This document shows positions 34,830-43,475 of a stretch of 64,000 bases of DNA, piece after piece (the stretch's first letter is position 1; every line of letters starts with the position of its first letter). The position numbers were made by a program, and so were the translations under genes. The DNA is from Cognatilysobacter tabacisoli (GTDB lineage: Bacteria > Pseudomonadota > Gammaproteobacteria > Xanthomonadales > Xanthomonadaceae): assembly GCF_003586305.1 (NCBI RefSeq), contig NZ_QXJI01000001.1:1612001-1676000 (forward strand), in the 5' to 3' direction. The notes below the pieces were generated by a model. The model worked only from the letters and a program-made list of their open reading frames with translations. It was not told the origin of the DNA and did not search any database.

Positions 34830-34904
34830 GTCCGAAGTCCGTGAATGGGGCAGGGCCGCCCGTTCAACCCCTCGGCAGTCCGGCCGTGCCCGCGTTGCGC
34901 GGGC

Positions 34905-34982
34905 ACCCGTGGCTTTGCGACCCCGGCTCGCGCCGGGTGTGCCGTTATCGAGAACCTGGTGGAACCGCGCGGTGCGGCACCG
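34905..34982. repeat. Imperfect direct repeat, copy 1
   Basis: A 39-base unit at 34905-34943 (begins ACCCGTGGCTTTGCG, ends GCGCCGGGTGTGCC) is followed, after 20 bases, by a 19-base unit at 34964-34982. Both units recur in copy 2 in the same order. It contains self-complementary CCCGG...CCGGG parts that could fold. Confidence 0.75.
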
Positions 34983-35028
34983 GCGGTAACGGGAACCCGG
35001 CCATCCACGCTGCGGGGAGGCAGCGGGG

Positions 35029-35093
35029 ACCCTCGGCTTTGCGGCCCCGGCTTGCGCCGGGTGTGCCTTTGCGTACCGCACGGTGCAGCACCG
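35029..35093. repeat. Imperfect direct repeat, copy 2
   Basis: The 39-base unit at 35029-35067 differs from copy 1 at only a few positions, and the 19-base unit at 35075-35093 differs at two. The gap between units is 7 bases here and 20 in copy 1. The pattern suggests a dispersed intergenic repeat family of the host genome. Confidence 0.75.
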
Positions 35094-35356
35094 CGCGCGG
35101 CGCAGCGACTCGGTGGCGGGATACAGGGGGGTCCCGCGACGCGAATGCACTGTGCTCGATGGCCTGTACGCAGTGGCCCGTGGCGGACGGTCAGGCGCGA
35201 ACGGATGAATGCGGGCGCGCCGGACTGTCGGTCGCGCGGCGCCGACCGGCGGCGGCCGGTTATCCCCCGTCCGGGGGGCGGCTTCGCGGCCGAACGCGAA
35301 CCCAACGCCCGTCCTTCTCGCGCCGCCTCGGGCTTCGGCCGCGGGGCACGCGGCAC

Positions 35357-35362
35357 TAGAAT
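35357..35362 (+). promoter_or_regulatory. Candidate -10 of thiG (leaderless start)
   Basis: TAGAAT ends six bases before the thiG ATG; transcription would start at the codon. Needed because the terminator after thiS cuts thiG off from the thiS promoter. Confidence 0.45.
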
Positions 35363-35368
35363 GTCGGG

Positions 35369-36175
35369 ATGACCCCCGACACCCCCCGCCCCCTGGCCGA
35401 TGACGCCCTCGTCATCGCCGGCCAGACCTACCGCTCACGCCTGCTGACCGGCACCGGTAAGTTCACCGGCCTGGAGCAGACGCGCCTGGCCACCGAGGCC
35501 GCCGGCGCGCAGATCGTCACCGTCGCGATCCGCCGCACGAACATCGGCCAGCAGCCCGGCGAGCCGAACCTGCTCGACGTGCTGCCGCCGGACCGCTACA
35601 CGATCCTGCCGAACACCGCCGGCTGCTACACCGCCGACGAGGCCGTGCGCACCTGCCGGCTGGCGCGCGAACTGCTCGACGGCCACGCGCTGGTCAAGCT
35701 CGAGGTGCTCGGCGACCAGAAGACGCTGTACCCGGACGTCGTCGAGACGCTGAAGGCCGCCGAGACCCTCGTCGCCGATGGCTTCCAGGTGATGGTCTAC
35801 ACGTCCGACGACCCGATCCTGGCCAAGCGGCTGGAGCAGATCGGCTGCGTCGCGGTGATGCCGCTGGCCGCGCCGATCGGCTCGGGCCTGGGCGTGCAGA
35901 ACAAATACAACCTGCTCGAGATCGTCGAGAACGCGACCGTGCCGATCATCGTCGATGCCGGCGTCGGCACCGCGTCGGACGCCGCGATCGCGATGGAGCT
36001 CGGCTGCGACGGCGTGCTGATGAACACCGCGATCGCCGGCGCCAGGGACCCGGTGCTGATGGCGCACGCGATGAAGCTGGCGGTCGAGGCCGGCCGCGCC
36101 GCGTTCAAGGCCGGCCGCATCCCGCGCAAGCGCTTCGCCAGCGCGTCGTCGCCGATCGACGGCCTGGTGGCCTGA
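35369..36175 (+). CDS. thiG: Thiazole synthase
   Basis: A 268-residue TIM-barrel enzyme that forms the thiazole phosphate ring of thiamine from deoxyxylulose phosphate, dehydroglycine and ThiS-bound sulfur. Motifs: [10 protein letters not shown] at the N-terminus, [37 protein letters not shown] with the catalytic lysine, [11 protein letters not shown] and [22 protein letters not shown]. The ATG at 35369 has no ribosome-binding site but a -10-like hexamer six bases upstream. trmB begins eight bases after the stop, so the two form an operon. thiS lies 3.1 kb upstream behind an oppositely oriented gene. Confidence 0.96.
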   Translation: MTPDTPRPLADDALVIAGQTYRSRLLTGTGKFTGLEQTRLATEAAGAQIVTVAIRRTNIGQQPGEPNLLDVLPPDRYTILPNTAGCYTADEAVRTCRLARELLDGHALVKLEVLGDQKTLYPDVVETLKAAETLVADGFQVMVYTSDDPILAKRLEQIGCVAVMPLAAPIGSGLGVQNKYNLLEIVENATVPIIVDAGVGTASDAAIAMELGCDGVLMNTAIAGARDPVLMAHAMKLAVEAGRAAFKAGRIPRKRFASASSPIDGLVA

Positions 36176-36183
36176 CGCCGCGC

Positions 36184-36933
36184 ATGACCGATCCGTTCTC
36201 CAGCGACGGCGCCAAGACCCCGCCGAAGCCGTTCACGATCGAGGAAGGCCACCGCAAGGTGCGCAGCTTCGTGCTGCGGCAGGGGCGCTTCACCCCGGCC
36301 CAGCAGCGCGCGTTCGACGAACTGTGGCCGCGGTACGGGCTCGACTTCAGGCCGGTCCCGGCCAGCGGCGCGCCGCGCGACTTCGACGCCGCGTTCGGGC
36401 GCAGCGCACCGCTGGTGGTCGAGATCGGCTTCGGCAACGGCGAGGCGCTGCGCTTCGCCGGCCGCCACGACGCGCACCGCAACGTCATCGGCATCGAGGT
36501 GCACGCGCCCGGCGTCGGACGCGTGCTCAACGCGCTGGCCGAGGACGGCAGCGAGCACGTGCGCGTCTACCACCACGACGCGGTCGAAGTGCTCGAGCAC
36601 GAGATCGCCGACGGGTCGCTCGACGAGATCCGCATCTACTTCCCGGACCCGTGGCACAAGAAGCGCCACAACAAGCGCCGGCTGGTCAACCCGGCGTTCG
36701 CCGCGCTGCTGGTGCGCAAGCTCGCGCCGGGCGGGCGCTTGCACCTCGCCACCGATTGGCAGGACTATGCCGAGCAGATGTGGGACGTGCTCGATGCGAC
36801 ACCCGGGCTGCGCAACCGGGCCGGTCCACGCGGCGCGGTGGAGCGGCCGGAATGGCGACCGCAGACCCACTTCGAGACCCGCGGCCAGAAGCTCGGCCAC
36901 GGCGTGTGGGACCTCCTGTACGACCGCACCTGA
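36184..36933 (+). CDS. trmB: tRNA (guanine-N7-)-methyltransferase
   Basis: A 249-residue class I methyltransferase that makes m7G46 in the tRNA variable loop from SAM. Motif I is [15 protein letters not shown] at about 79-93; the family signature [17 protein letters not shown] follows at about 152-168, with the catalytic Asp; the RHNKRR stretch contacts RNA. The C-terminal [10 protein letters not shown] and [17 protein letters not shown] match TrmB. It is coupled to thiG by an eight-base gap, an order common in Xanthomonadaceae. The start is the ATG right after the thiG stop. Confidence 0.95.
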   Translation: MTDPFSSDGAKTPPKPFTIEEGHRKVRSFVLRQGRFTPAQQRAFDELWPRYGLDFRPVPASGAPRDFDAAFGRSAPLVVEIGFGNGEALRFAGRHDAHRNVIGIEVHAPGVGRVLNALAEDGSEHVRVYHHDAVEVLEHEIADGSLDEIRIYFPDPWHKKRHNKRRLVNPAFAALLVRKLAPGGRLHLATDWQDYAEQMWDVLDATPGLRNRAGPRGAVERPEWRPQTHFETRGQKLGHGVWDLLYDRT

Positions 36934-36953
36934 CGAGCACCTGACCCCACGGC

Positions 36954-38795
36954 ATGGATACCGCGCTGACGCTCACCACCGAGATGAAGCTCGTGCTCGG
37001 GCTGGTGGGCTTCACGATGGTGATGTTCCTGTTCGAGCGCATCCGCGCCGACGTCGTCGCCCTGGTCGTGCTGGTGCTGCTGGGCCTGTCCGGGCTGGTC
37101 GAGCCCGATGCGCTGTTCAGCGGCTTCTCCGGCAACGCGGTGATCAGCATCATCGCCACGATGATCCTCGGCGCCGGGCTCGACCGCACCGGCGCGCTGA
37201 ACCGCCTCGCCGGCTGGCTGCTGCGCCGCGCGCACGGCGTCGAGCAGCGGCTGCTGCTGCTGACGACCGGCATCGCCGGCCTCAATTCGTCGTTCATGCA
37301 GAACCCGTCGGTGATGGCGCTCTACATGCCGGTGGCGTCGCGGCTGTCGTCGCGCACCGGCATCGCCCTGCCCCGCCTGCTGCTGCCGCTCGCCGCGGCG
37401 ATCGTGATGGGCGGCGGGCTGACGATGGTCGGCAACTCGCCGCTGATCCTGCTCAACGACCTGCTGCTGGCGGCCAACGCCAACCTGCCGTCGGGCGCCG
37501 CGACGCTGGAGCCGTTGAAGATGTTCGCGCCGCTGCCGATCGGCCTGGCACTGCTCGGCGCCTCGCTGGCGTACTTCCATTTCTTCGGCGACAAGCGCCT
37601 GCGCGATGAGGACGACGGCAAGGGCGTGACGCCGGCGCGCACCGAGAGCTACTTCGCCCAGGCCTACGGCATCGACGGCGACGTCTACGAGCTCACCGTC
37701 AGCGCCGACAGCCCGCTCGTGGGCATGTCGCTGGGCGAGGCCGAGGCCCGCATCGGCGCGCCGCTGCTGCTCGCGCTGAAGACCGGCGACGAATCGCGGC
37801 TGGCGCCGCCGGCCGACGCGCGGATCTGGGTCGGCAGCGTGCTCGGCGCGATGGGCCCCAAGCAGCAGGTCGCGGACTTCGCGCAGAACCACTTCCTGCG
37901 GGTCAGCGCGCGGCTGCGCACGTTCGGCGACCTGTTCAACCCGAGCCGCGCCGGCATTTCCGAGGCGGTCGTGCCGGCCACTTCGAAGTTCATCGGCAAG
38001 ACCGGCGCGGACCTGCAGTTGCGCAAGCAGTTCGGCGTCAGCCTGCTGGCGGTCAACCGCGACAAGCACGTGCTGCGCGACAACGTCCGCGACGTGCCGC
38101 TGCGCGCCGGCGACATGCTGGTTCTGCACAGCATCTGGACCGACCTGGGCGAACTGGCCTCGGGCAAGGACCTGGTGGTCGTTACCGACTACCCGAAGGG
38201 CGAGCAGCGCCCGCACAAGTTCAAGATCGCGATGGCGATCTTCGCCGTGGCGATGCTGCTGGCGCTGTCGTCGCGGCTGCCGGTGTCGATCGCGCTGATG
38301 ACCGGCGTGGCCGGCATGCTGATCGCCGGCGTGCTGCACATCGACGAGGCCTACGCGGCGATCAACTGGAAGACCGTGTTCCTGATGGCGTGCCTGATCC
38401 CGCTGGGCTGGGCGATGGACTCCAGCGGCGCGGCCGCCTGGGTCGCCGGCAACACGATCGAACAGCTCCCGGACGGGACGCCGGTGTGGCTGCTGGAGAT
38501 CGCGCTGGGCCTGCTGACGACGGCGTTCTCGCTGGTGATCAGCCACGTCGGCGCGACGATCGTCGCGGTGCCGCTGGCGATCAACCTTGCGCTTGCCGCC
38601 GGCGGCGACCCGACCGCGTTCGCGCTGATCGTCGCGCTGTCGGCGTCGAACAACTTCATGACCGCGTCGAATCCGGTGATCTCGATGATCACAGGGCCGG
38701 CCGGCTACACCGGCAAGGAGCTGTGGAAGATCGGCGGCCCGCTATCGCTGGTCTACACCGTGGTGATCGTCGCGATGGTCAACCTGCTGTTCTGA
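36954..38795 (+). CDS. SLC13-type anion permease with central TrkA-C (RCK_C) domains
   Basis: A 613-residue inner-membrane transporter. About eleven hydrophobic segments are split into two halves (residues 10-210 and 420-613). Between them, about 215-410, are two soluble RCK_C/TrkA-C domains (GDVYELTVSADSPLVGMSLGEAEAR and GADLQLRKQFGVSLLAVNRD regions). This layout is that of the SLC13/DASS-like permeases often annotated as sodium:sulfate or dicarboxylate symporters. Motif GLNSSFMQNPSVMALYMPV and, near the end, LSASNNFMTASNPVISM carry the conserved Asn-Pro pairs expected of the ion and substrate sites. The substrate cannot be assigned; no sulfate genes are nearby (cysK is 9 kb away). It lies 20 bases after trmB. 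Confidence 0.88.
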   Translation: MDTALTLTTEMKLVLGLVGFTMVMFLFERIRADVVALVVLVLLGLSGLVEPDALFSGFSGNAVISIIATMILGAGLDRTGALNRLAGWLLRRAHGVEQRLLLLTTGIAGLNSSFMQNPSVMALYMPVASRLSSRTGIALPRLLLPLAAAIVMGGGLTMVGNSPLILLNDLLLAANANLPSGAATLEPLKMFAPLPIGLALLGASLAYFHFFGDKRLRDEDDGKGVTPARTESYFAQAYGIDGDVYELTVSADSPLVGMSLGEAEARIGAPLLLALKTGDESRLAPPADARIWVGSVLGAMGPKQQVADFAQNHFLRVSARLRTFGDLFNPSRAGISEAVVPATSKFIGKTGADLQLRKQFGVSLLAVNRDKHVLRDNVRDVPLRAGDMLVLHSIWTDLGELASGKDLVVVTDYPKGEQRPHKFKIAMAIFAVAMLLALSSRLPVSIALMTGVAGMLIAGVLHIDEAYAAINWKTVFLMACLIPLGWAMDSSGAAAWVAGNTIEQLPDGTPVWLLEIALGLLTTAFSLVISHVGATIVAVPLAINLALAAGGDPTAFALIVALSASNNFMTASNPVISMITGPAGYTGKELWKIGGPLSLVYTVVIVAMVNLLF

Positions 38796-38807
38796 GCCGG
38801 GCGGGCG

Positions 38808-39167
38808 TCAGCCGGCGTCGAGGAACACCGCGCCGTCGCGGACCGCCAGCGGCACCGCGCGCAGCGATTCGCCGCGGCACGGCCCGGCGACGCAGTGGCC
38901 GCCGACCAGTTCGAAGCTGGCCCCGTGCGCGGCGCACACGAGCAGACCGTCCTTGCTGCGCAGGAACTGGCCCGGCGCCCAGTCGAGTCGCCGTCCGGCG
39001 TGCGGGCACACGTTGAGCCAGCCGCGCACGGCGTCGCCGTCGCGGAACAGCAGCAGCGATTCGGCGTCGCCGTCGAGCACCACCTCCGCCTCGGCGAAGC
39101 CGCCATCGGCGATGCGGTCCAGCGACAGCAGCGCGACGGGAACTCGCGGATCGGCGACGTCGGTCAC
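38808..39167 (-). CDS. Small Rieske [2Fe-2S] protein
   Basis: A 119-residue single-domain Rieske protein. The two cluster-binding motifs are CPHAGRRLDW and CAAHGASF, giving the Cys-x-His and Cys-x-x-His ligand pairs. Such stand-alone proteins resemble the ferredoxin component of dioxygenases or the NirD subunit and may serve as small electron carriers. The GTG start at 39167 has CGGAG seven bases upstream; the longer frame begins with a GTG at 39212 without such a site. It is divergent from the small membrane protein gene. No dioxygenase or nitrite reductase gene is present nearby, so its partner is unknown. Confidence 0.85.
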   Translation of the reverse strand: MTDVADPRVPVALLSLDRIADGGFAEAEVVLDGDAESLLLFRDGDAVRGWLNVCPHAGRRLDWAPGQFLRSKDGLLVCAAHGASFELVGGHCVAGPCRGESLRAVPLAVRDGAVFLDAG

Positions 39168-39280
39168 GACTGGGCTCCGGTGGCGGGGCGAATGGTTTAA
39201 CGGGTTTCTCACAACTTCACATGGCCGTCACCCGATACTTCGGCGACCGGCACCCGCCGCATTGTGTCATGGCCCCTCGA

Positions 39281-39571
39281 ATGTCCGTCCGCTCGTTCCG
39301 CTTCGATTCCCACCTGTTCAACGCCCGCATGCGCAGTGCCTTCGCGCCGCGCAAGCCGCGCCACCGCGTGCTGCGCGTGGTGCTGGGCCTGGTCGGGCTG
39401 GCGCTGCTCGCGGCGCTGGTCGTGTTCGGCGTGGTGGTCGGCGCGGCGATGCTCGCCGCGGGCGTGGCCTATCGCCTGTGGCGCGGGCGCAACAAGCCGC
39501 TGGCGCGCGACCCGCGCGTCGTCGACGCCGACTACCGCGTGGTCGGCAAGCTCGCGCTGCCGTCGCGCTGA
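39281..39571 (+). CDS. Small membrane protein of unknown function
   Basis: A 96-residue protein with a basic N-terminal part (SVRSFRFDSHLFNARMRSAFAPRKPR in pieces: many Arg) and one long or hairpin hydrophobic segment at about 32-65 (VVLGLVGLALLAALVVFGVVV, rich in Val and Leu), then a basic tail. The start is uncertain: ATGs exist at 39221, 39269 and 39281, none with a ribosome-binding site; I chose the last because the residues before it look like translated intergenic DNA. The stop is two bases before the GTG of the next gene, so they may be coupled. No family recognised. Confidence 0.55.
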   Translation: MSVRSFRFDSHLFNARMRSAFAPRKPRHRVLRVVLGLVGLALLAALVVFGVVVGAAMLAAGVAYRLWRGRNKPLARDPRVVDADYRVVGKLALPSR

Positions 39572-39573
39572 GC

Positions 39574-40284
39574 GTGGGCGACGTCGTCGCCGCGCCGCCA
39601 CCGGTCCGCATTCCGGTTCGCGGCGGCGGCACGTTCCCGGTTCGCCGGATCTACTGCGTCGGCCGCAACTTCGCCGAGCACGCGCGCGAGATGGGCGCGT
39701 CGGTGCCGACCTCGACCGCCGACCGCGGCAGCCCGGTGTTCTTCTGCAAGCCTGCCGACGCGATCGTGCTCGACGGCCAGGTGCCCTACCCGCGCGGCAC
39801 CCGTGAACTGCACCATGAGGTCGAACTGGTCGTGGCGATCGGCCGCGATGCCGGCCCGGATCCGATCGCGCCGGCCGACGCGGCCTCGTACGTGTTCGGC
39901 TACGCGCTCGGCCTCGACCTGACCCGTCGCGACCTGCAGACCGAGGCCAAGGCCAAGGGCCTGCCGTGGGACACCGGCAAGGCGTTCGACCACTCGGCGC
40001 CGATCAGCGAGATCGTCCCGGCGGGTGCGTTCGGCGACGTCGCCGCACGCGCCATCGAACTGTCGGTCAACGGTCGCGTGCGCCAGCACAGCGGGTTCGA
40101 CGACCTGGTGTGGACGGTGCCGGAGATCGTGCACGAGCTGTCGCGGCTGTTCGCGCTGCGCGCCGGCGACCTGGTGTTCATGGGCACGCCGGCCGGCGTG
40201 GGCCCGCTGGTGCCCGGCGACGTCTACGTCGCGCGCATCGACGCTATCCTCGAACTGCGCGGACAGGTCAGCGACCCGCGCTGA
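39574..40284 (+). CDS. Fumarylacetoacetate hydrolase-family protein (YcgM/FAHD1-like)
   Basis: A 236-residue metal-dependent enzyme of the FAH superfamily. It has RRIYCVGRNFAEHAREMGA at the N-terminus, FFCKPADAI, the metal-binding HHEVELVVAIG, GYALGLDLTRRDLQ, the catalytic-lid KGLPWDTGKAFDHS and the terminal GTPAGVGPL. Length and motifs fit the short acylpyruvate hydrolase/oxaloacetate decarboxylase branch (E. coli YcgM, human FAHD1), rather than the longer FAH of tyrosine breakdown. The start is a GTG at 39574, two bases after the upstream stop; the frame is open further upstream but lies over the neighbour. The exact substrate (fumarylpyruvate, acylpyruvate or oxaloacetate) is open. Confidence 0.87.
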   Translation: MGDVVAAPPPVRIPVRGGGTFPVRRIYCVGRNFAEHAREMGASVPTSTADRGSPVFFCKPADAIVLDGQVPYPRGTRELHHEVELVVAIGRDAGPDPIAPADAASYVFGYALGLDLTRRDLQTEAKAKGLPWDTGKAFDHSAPISEIVPAGAFGDVAARAIELSVNGRVRQHSGFDDLVWTVPEIVHELSRLFALRAGDLVFMGTPAGVGPLVPGDVYVARIDAILELRGQVSDPR

Positions 40285-40336
40285 CGCGAGCCCGATCCCC
40301 GGCGCCGACGCGTCGACCACCCGAAGGAGCGCACGC

Positions 40337-40747
40337 ATGGGCATGATCAGCGAGTTCAAGGAGTTCATTTCCCGCGGCAACGTCGTCGACCTCGCCGTCG
40401 GCGTGGTGATCGGCGCGGCCTTCGGCAAGATCGTCACCGCGCTGGTCGACGGCATCGTGATGCCCGTCGTCTCGATGGCCACCGGCGGCGTGGCGGTCGA
40501 GGACTGGAAATACCTGGTCACCCCGGCGCAGGTCGATGCCGCCGGCAAGGAGATCGCCGCCGAGGTCGCGATCAAGTACGGCCTGGTGCTGCAGACGCTG
40601 ATCGACTTCGTACTGATCGCGTTCGTGATCTTCCTCGTGCTCAAGGCGTACAACCGCATGCGCAAGCCGGCGGAGGCCCCGCCGGCCGCCCCGGCGGAAG
40701 ACGTGCTGCTGCTGCGCGAGATCCGCGACGCGCTCAAGGCGCGCTGA
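40337..40747 (+). CDS. mscL: Large-conductance mechanosensitive channel
   Basis: A 136-residue inner-membrane channel that opens under membrane tension to save cells from hypo-osmotic shock. The N-terminal amphipathic helix (MISEFKEFISRGN), TM1 pore helix VVDLAVGVVIGAAFGKIVTALV cut at residues 17-37, the periplasmic loop and TM2 (LIDFVLIAFVIFLVLKAYN) and a charged C-terminal helix (LLLREIRDALKAR) are all present. Length equals E. coli MscL. AAGGAG lies seven bases before the ATG at 40337; a second ATG two codons on is a less likely start. Confidence 0.97.
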   Translation: MGMISEFKEFISRGNVVDLAVGVVIGAAFGKIVTALVDGIVMPVVSMATGGVAVEDWKYLVTPAQVDAAGKEIAAEVAIKYGLVLQTLIDFVLIAFVIFLVLKAYNRMRKPAEAPPAAPAEDVLLLREIRDALKAR

Positions 40748-40870
40748 GCCACGCGCGCCGCGCGGGCCAGACCCCGATCGCGGTCACGCCTGCGCGTGAC
40801 TTGCGGCATGCCGGCCCCGGGCCGCGGGTTGCTAAGCTCGCGGCCTTGTCGTTTCTTGCTGGGGAATCGG

Positions 40871-42349
40871 ATGCGCAACGCGTTGTGGACGGCCGTGGCG
40901 GCCGCGATGTTCGGGAGCGTGCTCGCTTCCGCGGCGGCACCGTCGTCCGAGGGGCTGTCGCTGGGTTCGCTGTCGCCGATCGCAGGCGCGCATGCCGCCA
41001 CGCGCGAAACGCGCATCCCCGATGACGCCCTGGCCGCGGCCGCGCAGCTGCGCGAATCCGCGCTGGCCAGCGAGCTGGGCTACCGCATCACCGAGGCGCT
41101 GACGACCGAGGTCGGCCCGCGCCTGGCCGGCAGCGAGGCCGACGCGCGCGCGGTCGCCTGGGCCGAGGCGAAGTTCCGCGAACTCGGCTACGACCGCGTG
41201 TGGAAGGAGCCGGTGACGTTCCCGAAGTGGGTGCGCCGCAGCGAGAGCGCCGCCGTGGTCGGCACCAGCGCCCAGCCGCTGGCGATCACCGCGCTCGGCG
41301 GCAGCCCGGGCGGGACGGTCGAGGCCCAGGTGGTGCGCTTCGCCGACCTGGCGGCGCTCGAGGCCGCGCCGGCCGGTTCGCTCGCCGGCAGGATCGCCTT
41401 CGTCGACTACCGGATGGAGCGCGCACGCGACGGCAGCGGCTACGGCCCGGGCTCGCGCGTGCGCAGCCGCGGCCCGTCGGCGGCGATCCGCGCCGGCGCC
41501 GCCGCGTTCGTGATGCGTTCGGCCGGCACCGACTCGCACCGCAATCCGCACACCGGCATCACGCGCTTCGACGACGGCCTGACCCCGATCCCGTCGGCGG
41601 CGCTGTCGGTGCCCGACGCCGACCAGCTGGCGCGGCTGCTGCAGCGCGGCCCGGTCACGCTGCGGGTGGCGCTGGACTGCGGCTGGGACGGCGAGGCGAC
41701 GTCGTACAACGTGATCGGCGAGATGCGCGGGCGCACGAAGCCGAACGAAGTCGTGCTGATCGGCGGGCACCTGGATTCGTGGGACCTGGGCACCGGCGCG
41801 ATCGACGACGGCGCCGGCATCGGCATCACGATGGCCGCCGGCAAGCTGATCGGCGAGCTCAAGCGCCGCCCGGCGCGCAGCATCCGCGTGGTCGCGTTCG
41901 CCAACGAGGAACAGGGCCTGTGGGGCGGCAAGGCCTATGCCGAGAAGTACCAGGCTGACGTCAAGCGCCACCTGATCGCGGCCGAGAGCGACTTCGGCGC
42001 CGGCCGCATCTACGCGTACTCAAGCTCGGCGCCGGCCCATGCGGCGCGCGCCGATGCGCAGATCGCGCAGGCGCTCGCGCCGCTGGGCATCGAGCACACC
42101 CCCGGCAAGGGCGGGCCCGGCCCCGACATCGGCCCGATCGCCGCGAAGGGCGCGGCGTGGGCGCGGCTGGCGCAGGACGGCACCGACTACTTCGACCTGC
42201 ACCACACGCCGGACGACACCTTCGACAAGATCGATCCGAAGGCGCTGGCGCAGAACGTCGCGGCGTACGCGGTGTTCGCCTACCTGGCCGCGTCGGCCGA
42301 CGGGAATTTCGGCAGCGCGCCGAAGCCGGCGGCGCCAGCGGCCGACTGA
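40871..42349 (+). CDS. Exported M28-family metallopeptidase
   Basis: A 492-residue exported aminopeptidase-like enzyme. A signal peptide spans residues 1-23 (AVAAAMFGSVLASAAA). A PA (protease-associated) insert is at about 170-270 (AGRIAFVDYRMERARDG, AAAFVMRSAGTDSH). The zinc domain follows: GGHLDSWDLGTGAIDDGAG with His, Asp and bridging Asp; ANEEQGLWGG with the catalytic Glu pair; AESDFGAG; and the last His in LHHTPDDTF. All five zinc ligands are present. Similar to bacterial carboxypeptidase Q-like/M28 enzymes. The ATG at 40871 follows GGGGAA; TAAGCT upstream is a possible -10. Converges with rlmB. Confidence 0.9.
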   Translation: MRNALWTAVAAAMFGSVLASAAAPSSEGLSLGSLSPIAGAHAATRETRIPDDALAAAAQLRESALASELGYRITEALTTEVGPRLAGSEADARAVAWAEAKFRELGYDRVWKEPVTFPKWVRRSESAAVVGTSAQPLAITALGGSPGGTVEAQVVRFADLAALEAAPAGSLAGRIAFVDYRMERARDGSGYGPGSRVRSRGPSAAIRAGAAAFVMRSAGTDSHRNPHTGITRFDDGLTPIPSAALSVPDADQLARLLQRGPVTLRVALDCGWDGEATSYNVIGEMRGRTKPNEVVLIGGHLDSWDLGTGAIDDGAGIGITMAAGKLIGELKRRPARSIRVVAFANEEQGLWGGKAYAEKYQADVKRHLIAAESDFGAGRIYAYSSSAPAHAARADAQIAQALAPLGIEHTPGKGGPGPDIGPIAAKGAAWARLAQDGTDYFDLHHTPDDTFDKIDPKALAQNVAAYAVFAYLAASADGNFGSAPKPAAPAAD

Positions 42350-42371
42350 CCGACCCGCGTGATCCGCGCGC

Positions 42372-43373
42372 TCAGGCGCGCGTGCGCGCCCACTCGGCGA
42401 GCAGCACCGCGGTCGCGGCGGCGACATTGAGGCTCTCGACCGCGCCGCTGCCGGGGATCGACACGCGCTGGTCGCACGCCGCGACCAGCTCGCGATCCAT
42501 GCCCTCGCCTTCGGCGCCGAGCACGTAGACCACCCGCGGCCCGAGCCCGGCGGCGAACACGCTGCGGCCGCCGTGCACGACGGTCGCCGCCAGCGTGAAG
42601 CCCGAGCTGCGCAGCTGCGCCATGGCGTTGTCGCTGCGGCCCAGCCGAACCAGCGGCACCGACTCGGCGCCGCCCTCGGCCACACGCGCGGCCGCGCCGG
42701 ACAGCGCCAGCGTCGAATGCTTCGGCAGCAGCACCGCGCCGGCGCCGAAGTGCGCGGCCGAGCGCAGGATCGCGCCGAAGTTGTGCGGGTTGCCGACGCC
42801 GTCCAGCCACAGCGCGCACTGCGGGCCGTCCGGCAGCGTGCGCAGCCACTCCGACAGCGACGCCGGCTCGGCGCGCAGCACGTCGACGACGACGCCCTCG
42901 TGGTGGCCCGAGCCGGCGAGCTTGTCGAGGTCGGCCGGCTCGACGACGCGGTAGCCGACGCGGTTGGCGACGCACCACTTCAGCAGCGGCTGCAGCGCCG
43001 GGATGCGCGCCTCGGCCAGGTAGACCTTGCGGATCGCCGCGGGCCGCCGCGCGAACACCGCATGCACCGCGTTGAGGCCGTACAGCCGCAGCTCGGTCTG
43101 GCGCTGGGTTGGAGCGGGCTCGGCCACCGGGGGTTCGGCCAGGCGCGGGTCGCGCCGGCTGGGCCCGGCGGCGGGTCCGCGCGCGCGCGCGGTACCGACG
43201 GCGCCCGCGTCGCGCGGCCCGCGTTCGCGGCCGATCGGGTCCCGCGCCATGACGTCGCGCGGCGGCGCGTCCGACCGCGGGCCGCGGCGCCACGGCGAGG
43301 ACGCTTCGCCCTCGGTCGGAGCGGCGGGACGGTGCGGCGGGCGGCCGGGCGGGCGATTGCGGTGGTCGGTCAC
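42372..43373 (-). CDS. rlmB: 23S rRNA (guanosine-2'-O-)-methyltransferase with N-terminal extension
   Basis: A 333-residue SPOUT methyltransferase that methylates Gm2251 in the 23S rRNA P-loop. From about residue 90: substrate-binding domain (LYGLNAVHAVFARR, GVVVDVL), then the knotted domain with motif 1 NPHNFGAILRSAAHFG, motif 2 VLGAEGEGMDREL and motif 3 IPGSGAVESLNVAAATAVLL. The first 90 residues are an Arg/Pro-rich, low-complexity tail (RNRPPGRPPHRP, RRDPRLAEPP) absent from E. coli RlmB. The GTG at 43373 has AGGA seven bases upstream; the longer frame starts at a TTG. It follows the RND gene on the same strand by 102 bases. Confidence 0.9.
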   Translation of the reverse strand: MTDHRNRPPGRPPHRPAAPTEGEASSPWRRGPRSDAPPRDVMARDPIGRERGPRDAGAVGTARARGPAAGPSRRDPRLAEPPVAEPAPTQRQTELRLYGLNAVHAVFARRPAAIRKVYLAEARIPALQPLLKWCVANRVGYRVVEPADLDKLAGSGHHEGVVVDVLRAEPASLSEWLRTLPDGPQCALWLDGVGNPHNFGAILRSAAHFGAGAVLLPKHSTLALSGAAARVAEGGAESVPLVRLGRSDNAMAQLRSSGFTLAATVVHGGRSVFAAGLGPRVVYVLGAEGEGMDRELVAACDQRVSIPGSGAVESLNVAAATAVLLAEWARTRA

Positions 43374-43475
43374 GGGGCGGTCCTGGCGTCGGCCGCGTGC
43401 CAAGGTGCACGCGGCGGGACCGCCATTGTGGACGCGCGGTCCGCCGCTGTCCCGAGCGACCGCGAGCAGCCGCGC

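Larger units (their letters stand above)
34830..35368. other. Repeat-bearing intergenic region upstream of thiG
   Basis: A 539-base region without a convincing gene. It holds two copies of an imperfect repeat (34905-34982 and 35029-35093) and the thiG -10 candidate at its end. Open frames cross it on both strands, but their proteins are low-complexity, Arg/Gly/Pro-rich and unlike any family I know. Confidence 0.6.
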
